Positions 30,050-39,762 of a DNA stretch of 64,000 nt are shown in pieces. The stretch spans positions 1,860,001 to 1,924,000 of the forward strand of contig NZ_AP022565.1 in the NCBI RefSeq assembly GCF_010727325.1, written 5' to 3'. The translations under genes were made by a program, and so were the position numbers. Origin of the DNA: Mycolicibacterium alvei. GTDB taxonomy: Bacteria; Actinomycetota; Actinomycetes; Mycobacteriales; Mycobacteriaceae. The notes under the pieces are model-generated. The model did no database searches, was not told the DNA's origin, and was given only the letters and a program-made list of their open reading frames with translations. Within the stretch, counting starts at the first letter, position 1, and the number at the start of each line of letters is the position of its first letter.

Positions 30050-31638
30050 GCACGTTTCCGTGGCTGACAGTGCTGTGGGCGATCCCGACGGTCGGGGCCG
30101 CGGTGGTGATGCTGCTCCCGGCCGGGCAACGAACCCTGGCGAAGTGGCTGGCGCTGACGATCTCGCTGGCGGCCCTGGGCCTGACGGCGGTGATCGCGGT
30201 CGGCTTCGATCCGGCCGGTGAGCAATACCAGTTCGTCGAATCGCACCCCTGGATCCCGTCATTCGGAACTGGCTACATCCTCGGGGTCGACGGCATCGCA
30301 CTGGCCCTCGTGGTTCTGACCGCCGTGTTGCTGCCGCTGCTCATCCTTGCGGGCTGGAACGACGCCACCCACCAGACCGGTCTCCGCGGCCGGGGCGTTC
30401 AGGCCTATCTGGCGTTGACACTGGCTTTGGAGGGCATGGTGTTCATGTCCCTGGTGGCGCTGGACATCCTGCTGTTCTACGTGTTCTTCGAAGCCATGCT
30501 GATCCCGATGTACTTCTTGATCGGTGGGTATGGAAGGGACCGTGGTGAGTCCTCGAAAGCGGCAGTGAAGTTCCTGCTGTACAACCTGTTCGGCGGACTC
30601 ATCATGCTGGCCGCGGTGATCGGCCTGTATGTGGTCACCGCGGGTAGCGACGCATTCAGTTCGGGCACTTTTGATTTCCGGGCCATCGTCGCCGCAGTGT
30701 CGTCGGGTGAGCTCGTGATCAACCCCGCGGTGGCGAACTTCCTCTTTCTGGGCTTCATGTTCGCTTTCGCCGTCAAGGCGCCCCTGTGGCCGTTTCACCG
30801 GTGGCTGCCCGATGCCGCGGTGCAGGCCACCCCGGCCAGCGCGGTGCTGATGATGGCGATCATGGACAAGGTCGGCACCTTCGGCATGCTGCGCTATTGC
30901 CTGCCGCTGTTCCCGGACGCCTCAACGTATTTCCGTCCTCTGGTAATCACGCTCGCGGTGATCGGCATCGTCTACGGCGCCGTCCTGGCCATCGGCCAGA
31001 CCGATGTGATGCGGTTGATCGCCTACACCTCGATATCGCACTTCGGTTTCATCATCCTGGGCATCTTTGCCATGACGAGCCAGGGTCAGTCCGGATCGAC
31101 GCTGTACATGATCAATCACGGGATCTCCACCGCCGCGTTGTTCCTGATCGCCGGATTCCTGGTGTCGCGGCACGGTTCCCGGTTGATCGACGCCTACGGC
31201 GGTGTGCAGAAGGTGGCCCCGGTACTCGCCGGAACGTTCCTGGTCGCTGGGTTGGCAACCTTGTCGCTACCCGGCCTGGCGCCGTTCATCAGTGAATTCC
31301 TGGTTCTCCTGGGTACTTTCACCCGCTATCCGGTGGTCGCGGTGTTCGCCGCCACCGCACTGGTGTTGTCGGCGGTGTACATCCTGTGGATGTACCAGCG
31401 GATGATGACCGGTCCGGTCCGCGACGGGATCGCCGACGGCGAGCGCCGGGTCAGCGACCTGGTGCCTCGCGAGATCGTCGTGGTGGCCCCCTTGATCGCG
31501 CTGCTGCTGGTGCTGGGCATCTATCCCAAACCCGCCCTGGACGTGATCAATCCGGCCGTGCAACACACTCTGACCACCATCGGGCAGACCGATCCCGCGC
31601 CCAGTGCACCACCGACCGTCGCCGAGGGGGGCCGCTGA
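30046..31638 (+). CDS. nuoM: NADH-quinone oxidoreductase subunit M
   Basis: 530-residue antiporter-like subunit with about 14 helices. [16 protein letters not shown] carries the conserved membrane Glu; [31 protein letters not shown] and [17 protein letters not shown] carry the channel lysine and histidine positions. GTG start in the nuoL stop (GTGA). Two bases separate it from nuoN. Confidence 0.97.
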   Translation: MSTFPWLTVLWAIPTVGAAVVMLLPAGQRTLAKWLALTISLAALGLTAVIAVGFDPAGEQYQFVESHPWIPSFGTGYILGVDGIALALVVLTAVLLPLLILAGWNDATHQTGLRGRGVQAYLALTLALEGMVFMSLVALDILLFYVFFEAMLIPMYFLIGGYGRDRGESSKAAVKFLLYNLFGGLIMLAAVIGLYVVTAGSDAFSSGTFDFRAIVAAVSSGELVINPAVANFLFLGFMFAFAVKAPLWPFHRWLPDAAVQATPASAVLMMAIMDKVGTFGMLRYCLPLFPDASTYFRPLVITLAVIGIVYGAVLAIGQTDVMRLIAYTSISHFGFIILGIFAMTSQGQSGSTLYMINHGISTAALFLIAGFLVSRHGSRLIDAYGGVQKVAPVLAGTFLVAGLATLSLPGLAPFISEFLVLLGTFTRYPVVAVFAATALVLSAVYILWMYQRMMTGPVRDGIADGERRVSDLVPREIVVVAPLIALLLVLGIYPKPALDVINPAVQHTLTTIGQTDPAPSAPPTVAEGGR

Positions 31639-31640
31639 TC

Positions 31641-33206
31641 ATGGTGACACCGAGCATCGAGTACAGCCTGCTGTCCCCCATGCTGATCGTGTTCGGGGTG
31701 GGGGTCGCCGGTGTCCTGGTCGAGGCATTCCTGCCCCGGACGGCCCGTTACCGGGTGCAGGTTGCCCTCGCGCTGGGCGGGCTGGTCGCCGCAGTGGTGG
31801 CGGTCGTCCTGCTGGCCCGGGACCTGCACGGCAGCCCCGGCCGCCCGGCCGTACTGGGCGCGGTGGTGCTCGATGCACCGGCGCTGTTCCTGCAGGGCAC
31901 CATCGCCGTGGTCGGCATACTGGGCATTCTGCTGATCGCCGAACGACAGCCCCGGTCGGAATCCGCCACCGGTGAAAGGGGTTTGGACGGGTTCGCGCCA
32001 CAGGCCTCGGTGGCGCCGGGCAGCGTGGCCGAGCAGCTGGCCACCAAGGCCGGAATCATGCAGACCGAGGTCTTTCCGCTGACCATGTTCGCCATCGGCG
32101 GCATGCTGCTGTTCGGGGCCGCCGATGACCTGCTGACCATGTTCGTCGCGCTGGAAGTCTTGTCACTGCCCCTGTACCTGCTGTGCGGGCTGGCCCGTCG
32201 CCGGCGGTTACTGTCGCAGGAAGCGTCGCTGAAGTACTTTCTGCTGGGGGCATTCTCGTCGGCCTTCTTCGTGTACGGCGCCGCCATGATGTACGGCTAT
32301 GCCGGCACGCTGGACCTGCGCGGCATCGCCGATGCCGTCACCGCCGGAGCGCCGCATACCCCGTTGGCATTGATCGGAATCGCCCTGCTGCTGGTCGGAG
32401 TGCTGTTCAAAGTCGGTGCGGTTCCGTTTCATTCGTGGATCCCCGACGTGTATCAAGGCGCCCCCACCGCGATCACCGCGTTCATGGCCGCGGCCACCAA
32501 GATCGCCGCGTTCGGTGCGATGCTGCGGATCTTCTATGTCGCGGTACCAGAGTTGCGCGACGATTGGCGGCCGGTCCTGTGGGCGATAGCGATCCTGACC
32601 ATGGTGGTCGGCACCCTCACCGCCGTCACCCAGACCGACGTCAAACGCATGCTGGCCTACTCTGCGGTGGCACACTCGGGGTTCATTCTCACCGGAGTCA
32701 TCGCTGCCAACCAAGCCGGGGTGTCCTCGACTCTGTTCTATCTGTTCGCCTACGGATTCAGCACGCTCGGCGCGTTCGCGGTCGTCGGTCTGGTGCGCAA
32801 TGCCGCCGGCGAGGAGGCCACCGCGATGGCCCAATGGGCCGGGCTGGGTCGGCGCTATCCGATTGTCGGCGTGGTGTTTTCACTGTTCCTGCTGGCATTC
32901 GCCGGGATTCCGCTGACCAGCGGATTCGTCGGTAAGTTCGCGGTGTTCAAGGCGGCTGCCGAAGGCGGTGCGATCCCGCTGGTCATCGTCGGCGTCGTCG
33001 CCAGCGCCGTGGCGGCCTACTTCTACGTGCGGGTGATCGTGCTGATGTTCTTCACCGACCCGCCCGAGGACGCACCGGAGGTGGTCGTTCCGAGCGGACT
33101 CACCACCGCCGTCGTCGCCTTCACTGCGGTCATCACGTTCGTGCTCGGCGCGCTGCCGCAGCCGGTGCTGGATCTGGCCGACAACGCCGACACCTTCCTG
33201 CGCTGA
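31641..33206 (+). CDS. nuoN: NADH-quinone oxidoreductase subunit N
   Basis: 521-residue antiporter-like subunit, last gene of the operon. LEVLSLPLYLLCGLARRR with the membrane Glu, SQEASLKYFLLGAFSSAFFVYG, KVGAVPFHSWIPDVYQGAP and VKRMLAYSAVAHSGFIL are typical. A linker of about 40 soluble residues (ERQPRSESATGERGLDGFAPQ and after) sits between the first helices and the core, as in other mycobacteria. No clear terminator follows. Confidence 0.97.
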   Translation: MVTPSIEYSLLSPMLIVFGVGVAGVLVEAFLPRTARYRVQVALALGGLVAAVVAVVLLARDLHGSPGRPAVLGAVVLDAPALFLQGTIAVVGILGILLIAERQPRSESATGERGLDGFAPQASVAPGSVAEQLATKAGIMQTEVFPLTMFAIGGMLLFGAADDLLTMFVALEVLSLPLYLLCGLARRRRLLSQEASLKYFLLGAFSSAFFVYGAAMMYGYAGTLDLRGIADAVTAGAPHTPLALIGIALLLVGVLFKVGAVPFHSWIPDVYQGAPTAITAFMAAATKIAAFGAMLRIFYVAVPELRDDWRPVLWAIAILTMVVGTLTAVTQTDVKRMLAYSAVAHSGFILTGVIAANQAGVSSTLFYLFAYGFSTLGAFAVVGLVRNAAGEEATAMAQWAGLGRRYPIVGVVFSLFLLAFAGIPLTSGFVGKFAVFKAAAEGGAIPLVIVGVVASAVAAYFYVRVIVLMFFTDPPEDAPEVVVPSGLTTAVVAFTAVITFVLGALPQPVLDLADNADTFLR

Positions 33207-33226
33207 GTTCCCCGCGAACCTCGGGC

Positions 33227-33232
33227 TACATT
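33227..33232 (+). promoter_or_regulatory. -10 element for a probably leaderless echA transcript
   Basis: TACATT fits TANNNT and ends seven bases before the ATG at 33240, which has no ribosome site. In mycobacteria that spacing means transcription starting at the start codon. It lies only 20 bp after nuoN, so some read-through expression is also likely. Confidence 0.5.
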
Positions 33233-33239
33233 CGACCCC

Positions 33240-34037
33240 ATGACAACCGTCCTGACCGCTGACCACGGCGCCGTGCGCGTGCTCACCCTGCATCGTCCGC
33301 AGTCGCGGAATGCCCTGGGACGTGAGCTGATCGAGGAGCTCTTCGGCGCCCTCGAGGACGCCGATACCGATCAGGACGTGCGGGCCATCGTGCTCACCGG
33401 AACCGACCCGGCGTTCTGCGCCGGCGTCGACCTCAAAGAAGCCCAGACGCTCGGTATGGAGTATTTCGAGGAGTTCCGGTCGCACAACTGCATCACCAAG
33501 ACCGGCGAGCTGCGTACCCCGATCCTCGGGGCGATCAATGGAGCCACGTTCACCGGCGGACTGGAGTTGGCCCTGGGCTGCGACTTCCTGATCGCCTCCG
33601 ACCGCGCGGTGTTCGCCGACACGCACGCCCGGGTCGGGATCCTGCCCGGGGGCGGGATGACAGCGCGGCTGCCCCACGTGGTCGGTGCTGCGATGGCGCG
33701 CCGGCTGTCGATGACCGGTGAGGTCGTCGATGCCCTCCGCGCCGAACGCCTGGGCCTGGTCACCGAAGTGGTGCCCCACGGGCGACTCCTGGACCGCGCA
33801 CTGGAGCTCGCGGGCCAGATCGCCGAGGTGCCCGGCCCGATCATGACCGGGCTCAAGGAGATCTATGTCCGCGGCACGGCCCCACTGATCTCACCCGCGC
33901 TATCGGCGGAGCAGGACATCGCCGGCACGCAGGCGCGTGATTTCGACGGTCTGGGTGACCGGTATCAGACGGTAGCCCAACGGAATCGCGGCCAGATCGA
34001 CCCCACCGTCAGGCCGACCCGGGAGGGTCGTCGGTAG
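33240..34037 (+). CDS. enoyl-CoA hydratase/isomerase family protein
   Basis: 265-residue crotonase-fold protein. The oxyanion-hole segment VLTGTDPAFCAGVDLKEAQ and INGATFTGGLELALGCDFLIASDRAVFADTHARVGILPGGG with acidic residues at both hydratase positions indicate an enoyl-CoA hydratase. Probably leaderless. Its last 29 bases overlap the 3' end of the converging TetR gene. Mycobacteria hold many EchA paralogs; I do not assign a number. Confidence 0.88.
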   Translation: MTTVLTADHGAVRVLTLHRPQSRNALGRELIEELFGALEDADTDQDVRAIVLTGTDPAFCAGVDLKEAQTLGMEYFEEFRSHNCITKTGELRTPILGAINGATFTGGLELALGCDFLIASDRAVFADTHARVGILPGGGMTARLPHVVGAAMARRLSMTGEVVDALRAERLGLVTEVVPHGRLLDRALELAGQIAEVPGPIMTGLKEIYVRGTAPLISPALSAEQDIAGTQARDFDGLGDRYQTVAQRNRGQIDPTVRPTREGRR

Positions 34038-34635
34038 TCACCGACCCATGCACCAAGATCGCCGCCGTCTGCGTCACCCAATTGTCGTCGAGTTCACGCT
34101 CGGGCCACAGCAGCATCCGCAGCAGGGTCGATCCGCCGATGAGCTCCACCAGACGGTCCGGGTCGACATCGGCCTGCACCTCACCGCGCGCGATGCCGTC
34201 GACGATCCGGGCGCGCACCGCGACGAACATCCCGGCGAACCGCTGCATCACCCTCGCGTTGAGGTCGGTGTCGGCGGCGACATCGGCAACGAGTCCGGGC
34301 AGTGCCGCGCGCACCACCGGGCTGGTGAATACGTCGCGTGCGGCACCCATCATGGCCTGGATATCGGCGGCGATGTCACCGGCCGGGGTGGTCAGCGCCG
34401 TGGCGGAGGCGGGAAAGACCGCCTCGTGTACCAACTCGGCTTTGCTCGACCACCGGCGGTAGAGGGCAGTTTTCGTGGTTTGCGCACGCTCGGCCACTGC
34501 GGCCATCGTCAGGTTCGCGTAACCGATTTCGACAAGCAGGTCCGCCGTTGCGCGCAATATGGCAGCGTCGATGCGCGGGTCGCGAGGACGTCCCGCTCCG
34601 GAGGTCTTGCCAACCGCTGATGGCTCTGCTTTCAT
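34009..34635 (-). CDS. TetR-family regulator (Rv3167c-like)
   Basis: 208 residues. N-terminal helix-turn-helix: AILRATADLLVEIGYANLTMAAVAERAQTTKTALYRRWSSKAELV, after a basic GRPRDPR lead. The C-terminal domain is all-helical. ATG 34635 sits three bases from a palindrome in the divergent gap, so self-repression and control of the kinase-like gene are likely. The reading frame stays open far upstream, but that is antisense to the kinase-like gene. Confidence 0.9.
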   Translation of the reverse strand: MKAEPSAVGKTSGAGRPRDPRIDAAILRATADLLVEIGYANLTMAAVAERAQTTKTALYRRWSSKAELVHEAVFPASATALTTPAGDIAADIQAMMGAARDVFTSPVVRAALPGLVADVAADTDLNARVMQRFAGMFVAVRARIVDGIARGEVQADVDPDRLVELIGGSTLLRMLLWPERELDDNWVTQTAAILVHGSVTTDDPPGSA

Positions 34636-34637
34636 AA

Positions 34638-34654
34638 CGCTACTAACAGTATCG
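34638..34654. promoter_or_regulatory. TetR operator in divergent promoter
   Basis: TACTAACAGTA (34641-34651) is an odd palindrome extended by CG on both sides with one mismatched pair (17 bp). It is next to the TetR start and 26 bp before the ATG of the divergent gene, a standard place for a shared TetR site. Confidence 0.65.
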
Positions 34655-34680
34655 TAATTGGGTTCGTAAGGAAAAGTTGA

Positions 34681-35825
<1,145 letters not shown>

Positions 35826-35826
<1 letters not shown>

Positions 35827-36941
35827 TGCTCGGCCCGATGGACGAATACCCGCTACATCAAGTTCCCCAGCCGATCGCCTGGCCGGGATCTTCGGACCGG
35901 AACTTCTACGACCGTTCGTACTTCAACGCCCATGACCGCACCGGCGACATCTTCGTCATCACCGGCCTCGGCTACTACCCCAACCTCGGGGTGAAGGACG
36001 CCTACTTCCTGGTGAGGCGCGGAGACGAGCAGACGGCGGTGCACCTGTCCGACGCGATCGATCAGGACCGGCTCAACCAGCACGTCGGCGCTTACCGGGT
36101 CGAGGTCACCGAACCGCTGCGCAGGATCCGCATCGTGCTCGAGGAGACCGAGGGCGTGGCCGCCGACCTGGCCTGGGACGGCCTGTTCGACACGGTCCAG
36201 GAGCAGCCGCACCTGATGCGTCAGGGGAACCGGGTCACGCTCAACGCCCAGCGGTTCGCCCAAATGGGTTCCTGGAGTGGATTTCTGGAGATCGACGGCC
36301 AACGTATCGACGTCGACCCGGAAACCTGGATCGGCTCCCGCGACCGGTCCTGGGGCATCCGCCCGATCGGTGAGGCCGAGCCCGCCGGGCGTCCGGCAGA
36401 CCCGCCCTTCGAAGGTATGTGGTGGCTGTACGTGCCGATGGCGTTCGACGATTTCTCGATCGTCTTCATCATCCAGGAGGATCCCAGCGGGTTCCGCTCG
36501 CTCAACGACTGCAGCCGCGTCTTCAAGGACGGCCGCGTCGAACAGCTCGGCTGGCCGCGGGTGAAGATCCACTACCGGTCCGGTAGCCGGATCCCGACCG
36601 GGGCCACCATCGAGGCCACCGCTCCCGACGGCACCCCCGTCCGGTTCGATGTGGAATCCAAACTGCCCGTGCCGATCCACGTCGGCGGCGGGTACGGCGG
36701 CGACGTCGACTGGATCCACGGCGTGTGGAAGGGCGAGAAGTTCACCGAGCGGCGCACCTACGACATGACCGATCCGGCGGTCGTCGGCCGGACGGCGTTC
36801 GGCGTGATCGACCACGTCGGGCGGGCCGTCTGCACCGAGGGCACGAGCAACCCCGTCGAAGGCTGGGGGCTGTTCGAACACGGTGCGCTCGGCCGCCATG
36901 ACCCGTCCGGTTTCGCCGACTGGCTCACCGTCGCTCCCTGA
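35826..36941 (+). CDS. conserved hypothetical protein (Rv3169-like)
   Basis: 371-residue soluble protein, all-beta in appearance, with GSWSGFLEIDGQRIDVDPETW, RDRSWGIRPIGE and a C-terminal GRAVCTEGTSNPVEGWGLFEHG segment. Such proteins recall the lipocalin-like, AttH/hydroxysqualene-type fold, but I cannot name an activity. ATG 35826 overlaps the kinase-like gene stop, so the two proteins are made together, as Rv3168-Rv3169 are. Confidence 0.8.
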
Positions 36942-36951
36942 CCCGCCCGGC

Positions 36952-36997
36952 GTCACACCAGAGTGGCTGTCAACGGCGACATCCACTCTGGTGTGAC
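36952..36997. terminator. hairpin between convergent genes
   Basis: Perfect 15-bp arms GTCACACCAGAGTGG (36952-36966) and complement (36983-36997) with a 16-base loop. It starts 11 bp after the Rv3169-like stop and ends 11 bp before the stop of the facing gene, so it is centred in the gap. No T-tract. Probably a bidirectional terminator; may belong to a dispersed hairpin family. Confidence 0.75.
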
Positions 36998-37007
36998 ATT
37001 CGGTGCG

Positions 37008-37373
37008 CTAGGCGGCCCAAAACAGCGCGGCCGCGCCGGCCGCCTCGACCAGGCAGTAGAACCAATTGGGGTAGAAGGCCGTCCGCTCGTCGAACACGGC
37101 GGAAAGAGCGCGGCCGACTGCCATCCCCGCCAGTGCGGCGCCGACGGTGAGCAGTATGCCGGTGCGCACCTCCCCCGGCGCCACAGCCGCGTAGGCCAGC
37201 ACCGCAGCAATGGCGATACCGAAACCGCCATACACGCCACGCACTTCCGCGCGGGCCGCGGCGGTTCTGAGATCGTAGTCGAACGGCCGCAGAATCGCCT
37301 TCGGCGCTGCCAGCGCATACACACCCATGCAGGCGAAGAACACGCCGACGACGGCGATCACAGCAAAAGTCAC
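37008..37373 (-). CDS. four-helix membrane protein, DUF4345-like
   Basis: 121 residues, four predicted membrane helices: FAVIAVVGVFFACMGVYALAA, VYGGFGIAIAAVLAYAAV, GILLTVGAALAGMAVGRALS and WFYCLVEAAGAAALFWA. The conserved pattern with RAEVRGVYGG between helices 1 and 2 is that of DUF4345 proteins. GTG 37373 is chosen because GGGAGG lies six bases upstream; ATG 37403 would overlap the divergent gene start. Function unknown. Confidence 0.72.
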   Translation of the reverse strand: MTFAVIAVVGVFFACMGVYALAAPKAILRPFDYDLRTAAARAEVRGVYGGFGIAIAAVLAYAAVAPGEVRTGILLTVGAALAGMAVGRALSAVFDERTAFYPNWFYCLVEAAGAAALFWAA

Positions 37374-37401
37374 GATAACCTCCCGATCAAGTGGTCCGCT
37401 C

Positions 37402-38160
37402 ATGATGCAGACTGAACCCATGCCGGCGCTTCCACAAACCTGCTGTCCCACGGTGTGGTTGTGGCCCGGGCAGGCGCTGTACTCCGGACCCGGAATGGGT
37501 TTGCAACCGCACTCCGGATCGGTGTGGTGCCTGGCCTTCGGCGTCGACGGACCTCTGACAGTGACGATTCAGGGCAATGAGATCGTGGCGCGCAGTGTGT
37601 TGATCCCACCACGACTCACCCATCACCTTGCGATGAAGGGCGGGTTGGTGTCGTGCTATCTGGATCCCGGTTCGCCGCGGACCGTATCGTGCCGTGAGCA
37701 ATTCACCGAATTCCGACACAGCATCGGTGTCGGTCATGACGCCGAGACCGCGCTGACGGCGGCACCGGCGGACGACGACGCCGCCCAGCGCTGGCTGGAC
37801 CTGGCTGCCCCGGACACGCCACATCGGATCGATCCACGGATCGAATTGGTGGCCAAGCAGATTCGTGACAATCCGGCGGAGGCGGTATCGGCATATGAGT
37901 TCGCGACGGCTGCGGGGTTGTCCGAGTCGCGGTTCCTGCATCTGTTCCGCCGCGAGGCCGGGACCAGTCTTCGCCGCTACCGGATGTGGAGCAGGCTTGT
38001 CGCGGCAGGAAGCGCCGTGGCGGCCGGCCAGAGCCTGACCACCGCCGCCGCCGATTCCGGGTTCGCCAGCCCGTCACACCTGGCCGACAGCTTCAAGACC
38101 ACGTTCGGGCTATCGGCCACACAGCTGCTCTCGACGGGACTGCGCATCCGCACACCGTGA
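37402..38160 (+). CDS. AraC-family regulator
   Basis: 252 residues. An N-terminal cupin-like sensing region (WPGQALYSGPGMG onward) precedes a C-terminal double helix-turn-helix: YEFATAAGLSESRFLHLFRREAGTSLRRYRMWSRL and AAADSGFASPSHLADSFKTTFGLSATQLL. The start is uncertain among ATG 37402, 37405 and 37420; none has a clear ribosome site. Divergent from the DUF4345-like gene, which it may regulate. Confidence 0.83.
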   Translation: MMQTEPMPALPQTCCPTVWLWPGQALYSGPGMGLQPHSGSVWCLAFGVDGPLTVTIQGNEIVARSVLIPPRLTHHLAMKGGLVSCYLDPGSPRTVSCREQFTEFRHSIGVGHDAETALTAAPADDDAAQRWLDLAAPDTPHRIDPRIELVAKQIRDNPAEAVSAYEFATAAGLSESRFLHLFRREAGTSLRRYRMWSRLVAAGSAVAAGQSLTTAAADSGFASPSHLADSFKTTFGLSATQLLSTGLRIRTP

Positions 38161-38219
38161 CGAGCGTGCGCAAACCGCCGATGAAATACGGCGCGCCGGG
38201 CGGCAGACACGCACGCTCG
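38161..38219. repeat. nested inverted repeat between convergent genes
   Basis: Outer arms CGAGCGTGCG (38161-38170) and complement (38210-38219). Inside the 39-base loop is a second stem, CGCCG (38176-38180) with CGGCG (38189-38193). It begins right after the AraC stop and ends 5 bp before the stop of the facing monooxygenase gene. Probable bidirectional terminator. Confidence 0.7.
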
Positions 38220-38224
38220 CATGA

Positions 38225-39718
38225 TCAGGAAGCAGCCGACTCGGCAGCGGGCGCGCGGCCGAAGACCATCGACTCGTCGATGCGGTCGAAGCGGTGGTCG
38301 ATGGCATCCAGCAGATAGTTGTGCCGCACGTGCCACGGCCGCTTGGTGCCCGAACGCGGCAGCGCGTGCTCGGAACGCTGGATGTAGCCGGCCTCGAGAT
38401 CCCAGGTCCGCTTCTCCGGCATCGGTGCCGCGCCCTTGTGCGGGTAGGCATGGGTGTAACCGTGAGCACCCATGTACGCCAACAGGTTCGCAAACGCCCG
38501 CGCGGTCATGTCGGACCGCAGCGTCCACGACGCGTTGGTATAGCCGATGCACCAGGCCAGGTTCGGCACGTCCTCGAGCAGAAACTCCTTGTAGACGAAC
38601 CGTTCGGTCGGCTTGACCTCCTGACCATCGACCGCGAGGCGGGTGCCGCCGAGCGCCTGCAGTTGCAGGCCGGTCGCGGTGACGATCACGTCGGCATCCA
38701 CCCGCCCACCGGATTTCAACACGATGCCCGTGGCGTCGATGTGATCGACGTGATCGGTGACGACGTCGACCCGACCATCGCTGATGTGCCCGAACAGATC
38801 CCCGTCGAGCACCAGGCACAACCGCTGATCCCATGGTTTGTACCGCGGCTTGAAATGCACGTCGACCGGATACCCCTCGGGCAGCGCCGCCGTGAGCTTC
38901 TTGCGCAGGAAGCTGCGACCGAGATCGGGGGCCGAGCGGAAGAAGAAATAGCTCAGCACGTGGATCATCGCGTTGCGGAACCGCACAACCTGGTGAGATA
39001 ACTTGCGCGGCAATATTTTACGGATGGTCTGCACCGACGGAACGATGCGGTCCGCTGCCACCATGTAGGTCGGTGAGCGTTGCAGCATCGTCACGTGCGA
39101 AGCCTGCTGCGCCAGCGCGGGTACCAGACTGACCGCGGTCGCCCCACTGCCGATCACCACGACCCGCTTACCCGAGTAATCCAGCGACTCGGGCCAGAAC
39201 TGCGGGTGCACCACCTCGCCGCCGAAGGTCTCGACACCCGGAAACTCCGGGGTGTACGGCTCGTCATAGTTGTAGTAGCCGGTGCCGAAGAACAGGTACC
39301 GGCATCGGTAGATCCTGGCCTGGCCGTCCTGCTCCGTCTCGACGGTCCAGGTGTCGGTGCTCGAATCCCAATCCGCCGACAACACATGGGTGTTGAACCG
39401 GATGTGGCGGTCGATACCGTGCTCCCGGGCGGTCTCGGTCAGGTAGTCGCGAATATCGGCGCCGTCGGCGACGTTTTCGGGCTTGGTCCAGGGTTGATAC
39501 GGGAAGCTCAGCGTGAAGATGTCGCTGTCCGAGCGGATCCCGGGATACCGGAACAGGTCCCAGGTGCCGCCGATCCGCTCCCGGCGTTCCAGCACCGTGT
39601 ACGTCAGTCCGGGGTTCTTCTCATGCACCCGGTAGGCCGCGCCCAAACCCGAGATCCCGGCCCCGACGATGAGCACATCCGAATAGTCCGGATCCGCAGC
39701 ACGGCGAGCACCGCCCAT
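38225..39718 (-). CDS. EthA/MymA-like flavin monooxygenase (Baeyer-Villiger type)
   Basis: 497-residue FAD/NADPH monooxygenase. FAD motif GAGISG, the family stretch GGTWDLFRYPGIRSDSD, the Baeyer-Villiger fingerprint FGGEVVHPQFWP (165-176) and the NADPH motif VIGSGATAVS are present. Sequence is close in pattern to EthA, which oxidises ketones and activates thioamide drugs. Excellent ribosome site AAAGGAGG before ATG 39718. Likely acts on hydrophobic ketones or S/N groups; its native substrate is unknown. The next upstream gene on this strand is an F420-type oxidoreductase, 44 bp away. Confidence 0.88.
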   Translation of the reverse strand: MGGARRAADPDYSDVLIVGAGISGLGAAYRVHEKNPGLTYTVLERRERIGGTWDLFRYPGIRSDSDIFTLSFPYQPWTKPENVADGADIRDYLTETAREHGIDRHIRFNTHVLSADWDSSTDTWTVETEQDGQARIYRCRYLFFGTGYYNYDEPYTPEFPGVETFGGEVVHPQFWPESLDYSGKRVVVIGSGATAVSLVPALAQQASHVTMLQRSPTYMVAADRIVPSVQTIRKILPRKLSHQVVRFRNAMIHVLSYFFFRSAPDLGRSFLRKKLTAALPEGYPVDVHFKPRYKPWDQRLCLVLDGDLFGHISDGRVDVVTDHVDHIDATGIVLKSGGRVDADVIVTATGLQLQALGGTRLAVDGQEVKPTERFVYKEFLLEDVPNLAWCIGYTNASWTLRSDMTARAFANLLAYMGAHGYTHAYPHKGAAPMPEKRTWDLEAGYIQRSEHALPRSGTKRPWHVRHNYLLDAIDHRFDRIDESMVFGRAPAAESAAS

Positions 39719-39762
39719 GGCGAACCTCCTTTGGTCCCGACGAGTACCACCACCCTAGGCGT

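Noticed and set aside
33207..33239. PPE53-like gene after nuoN
   Set aside because: The gap is 33 bp and is followed by an enoyl-CoA hydratase gene.
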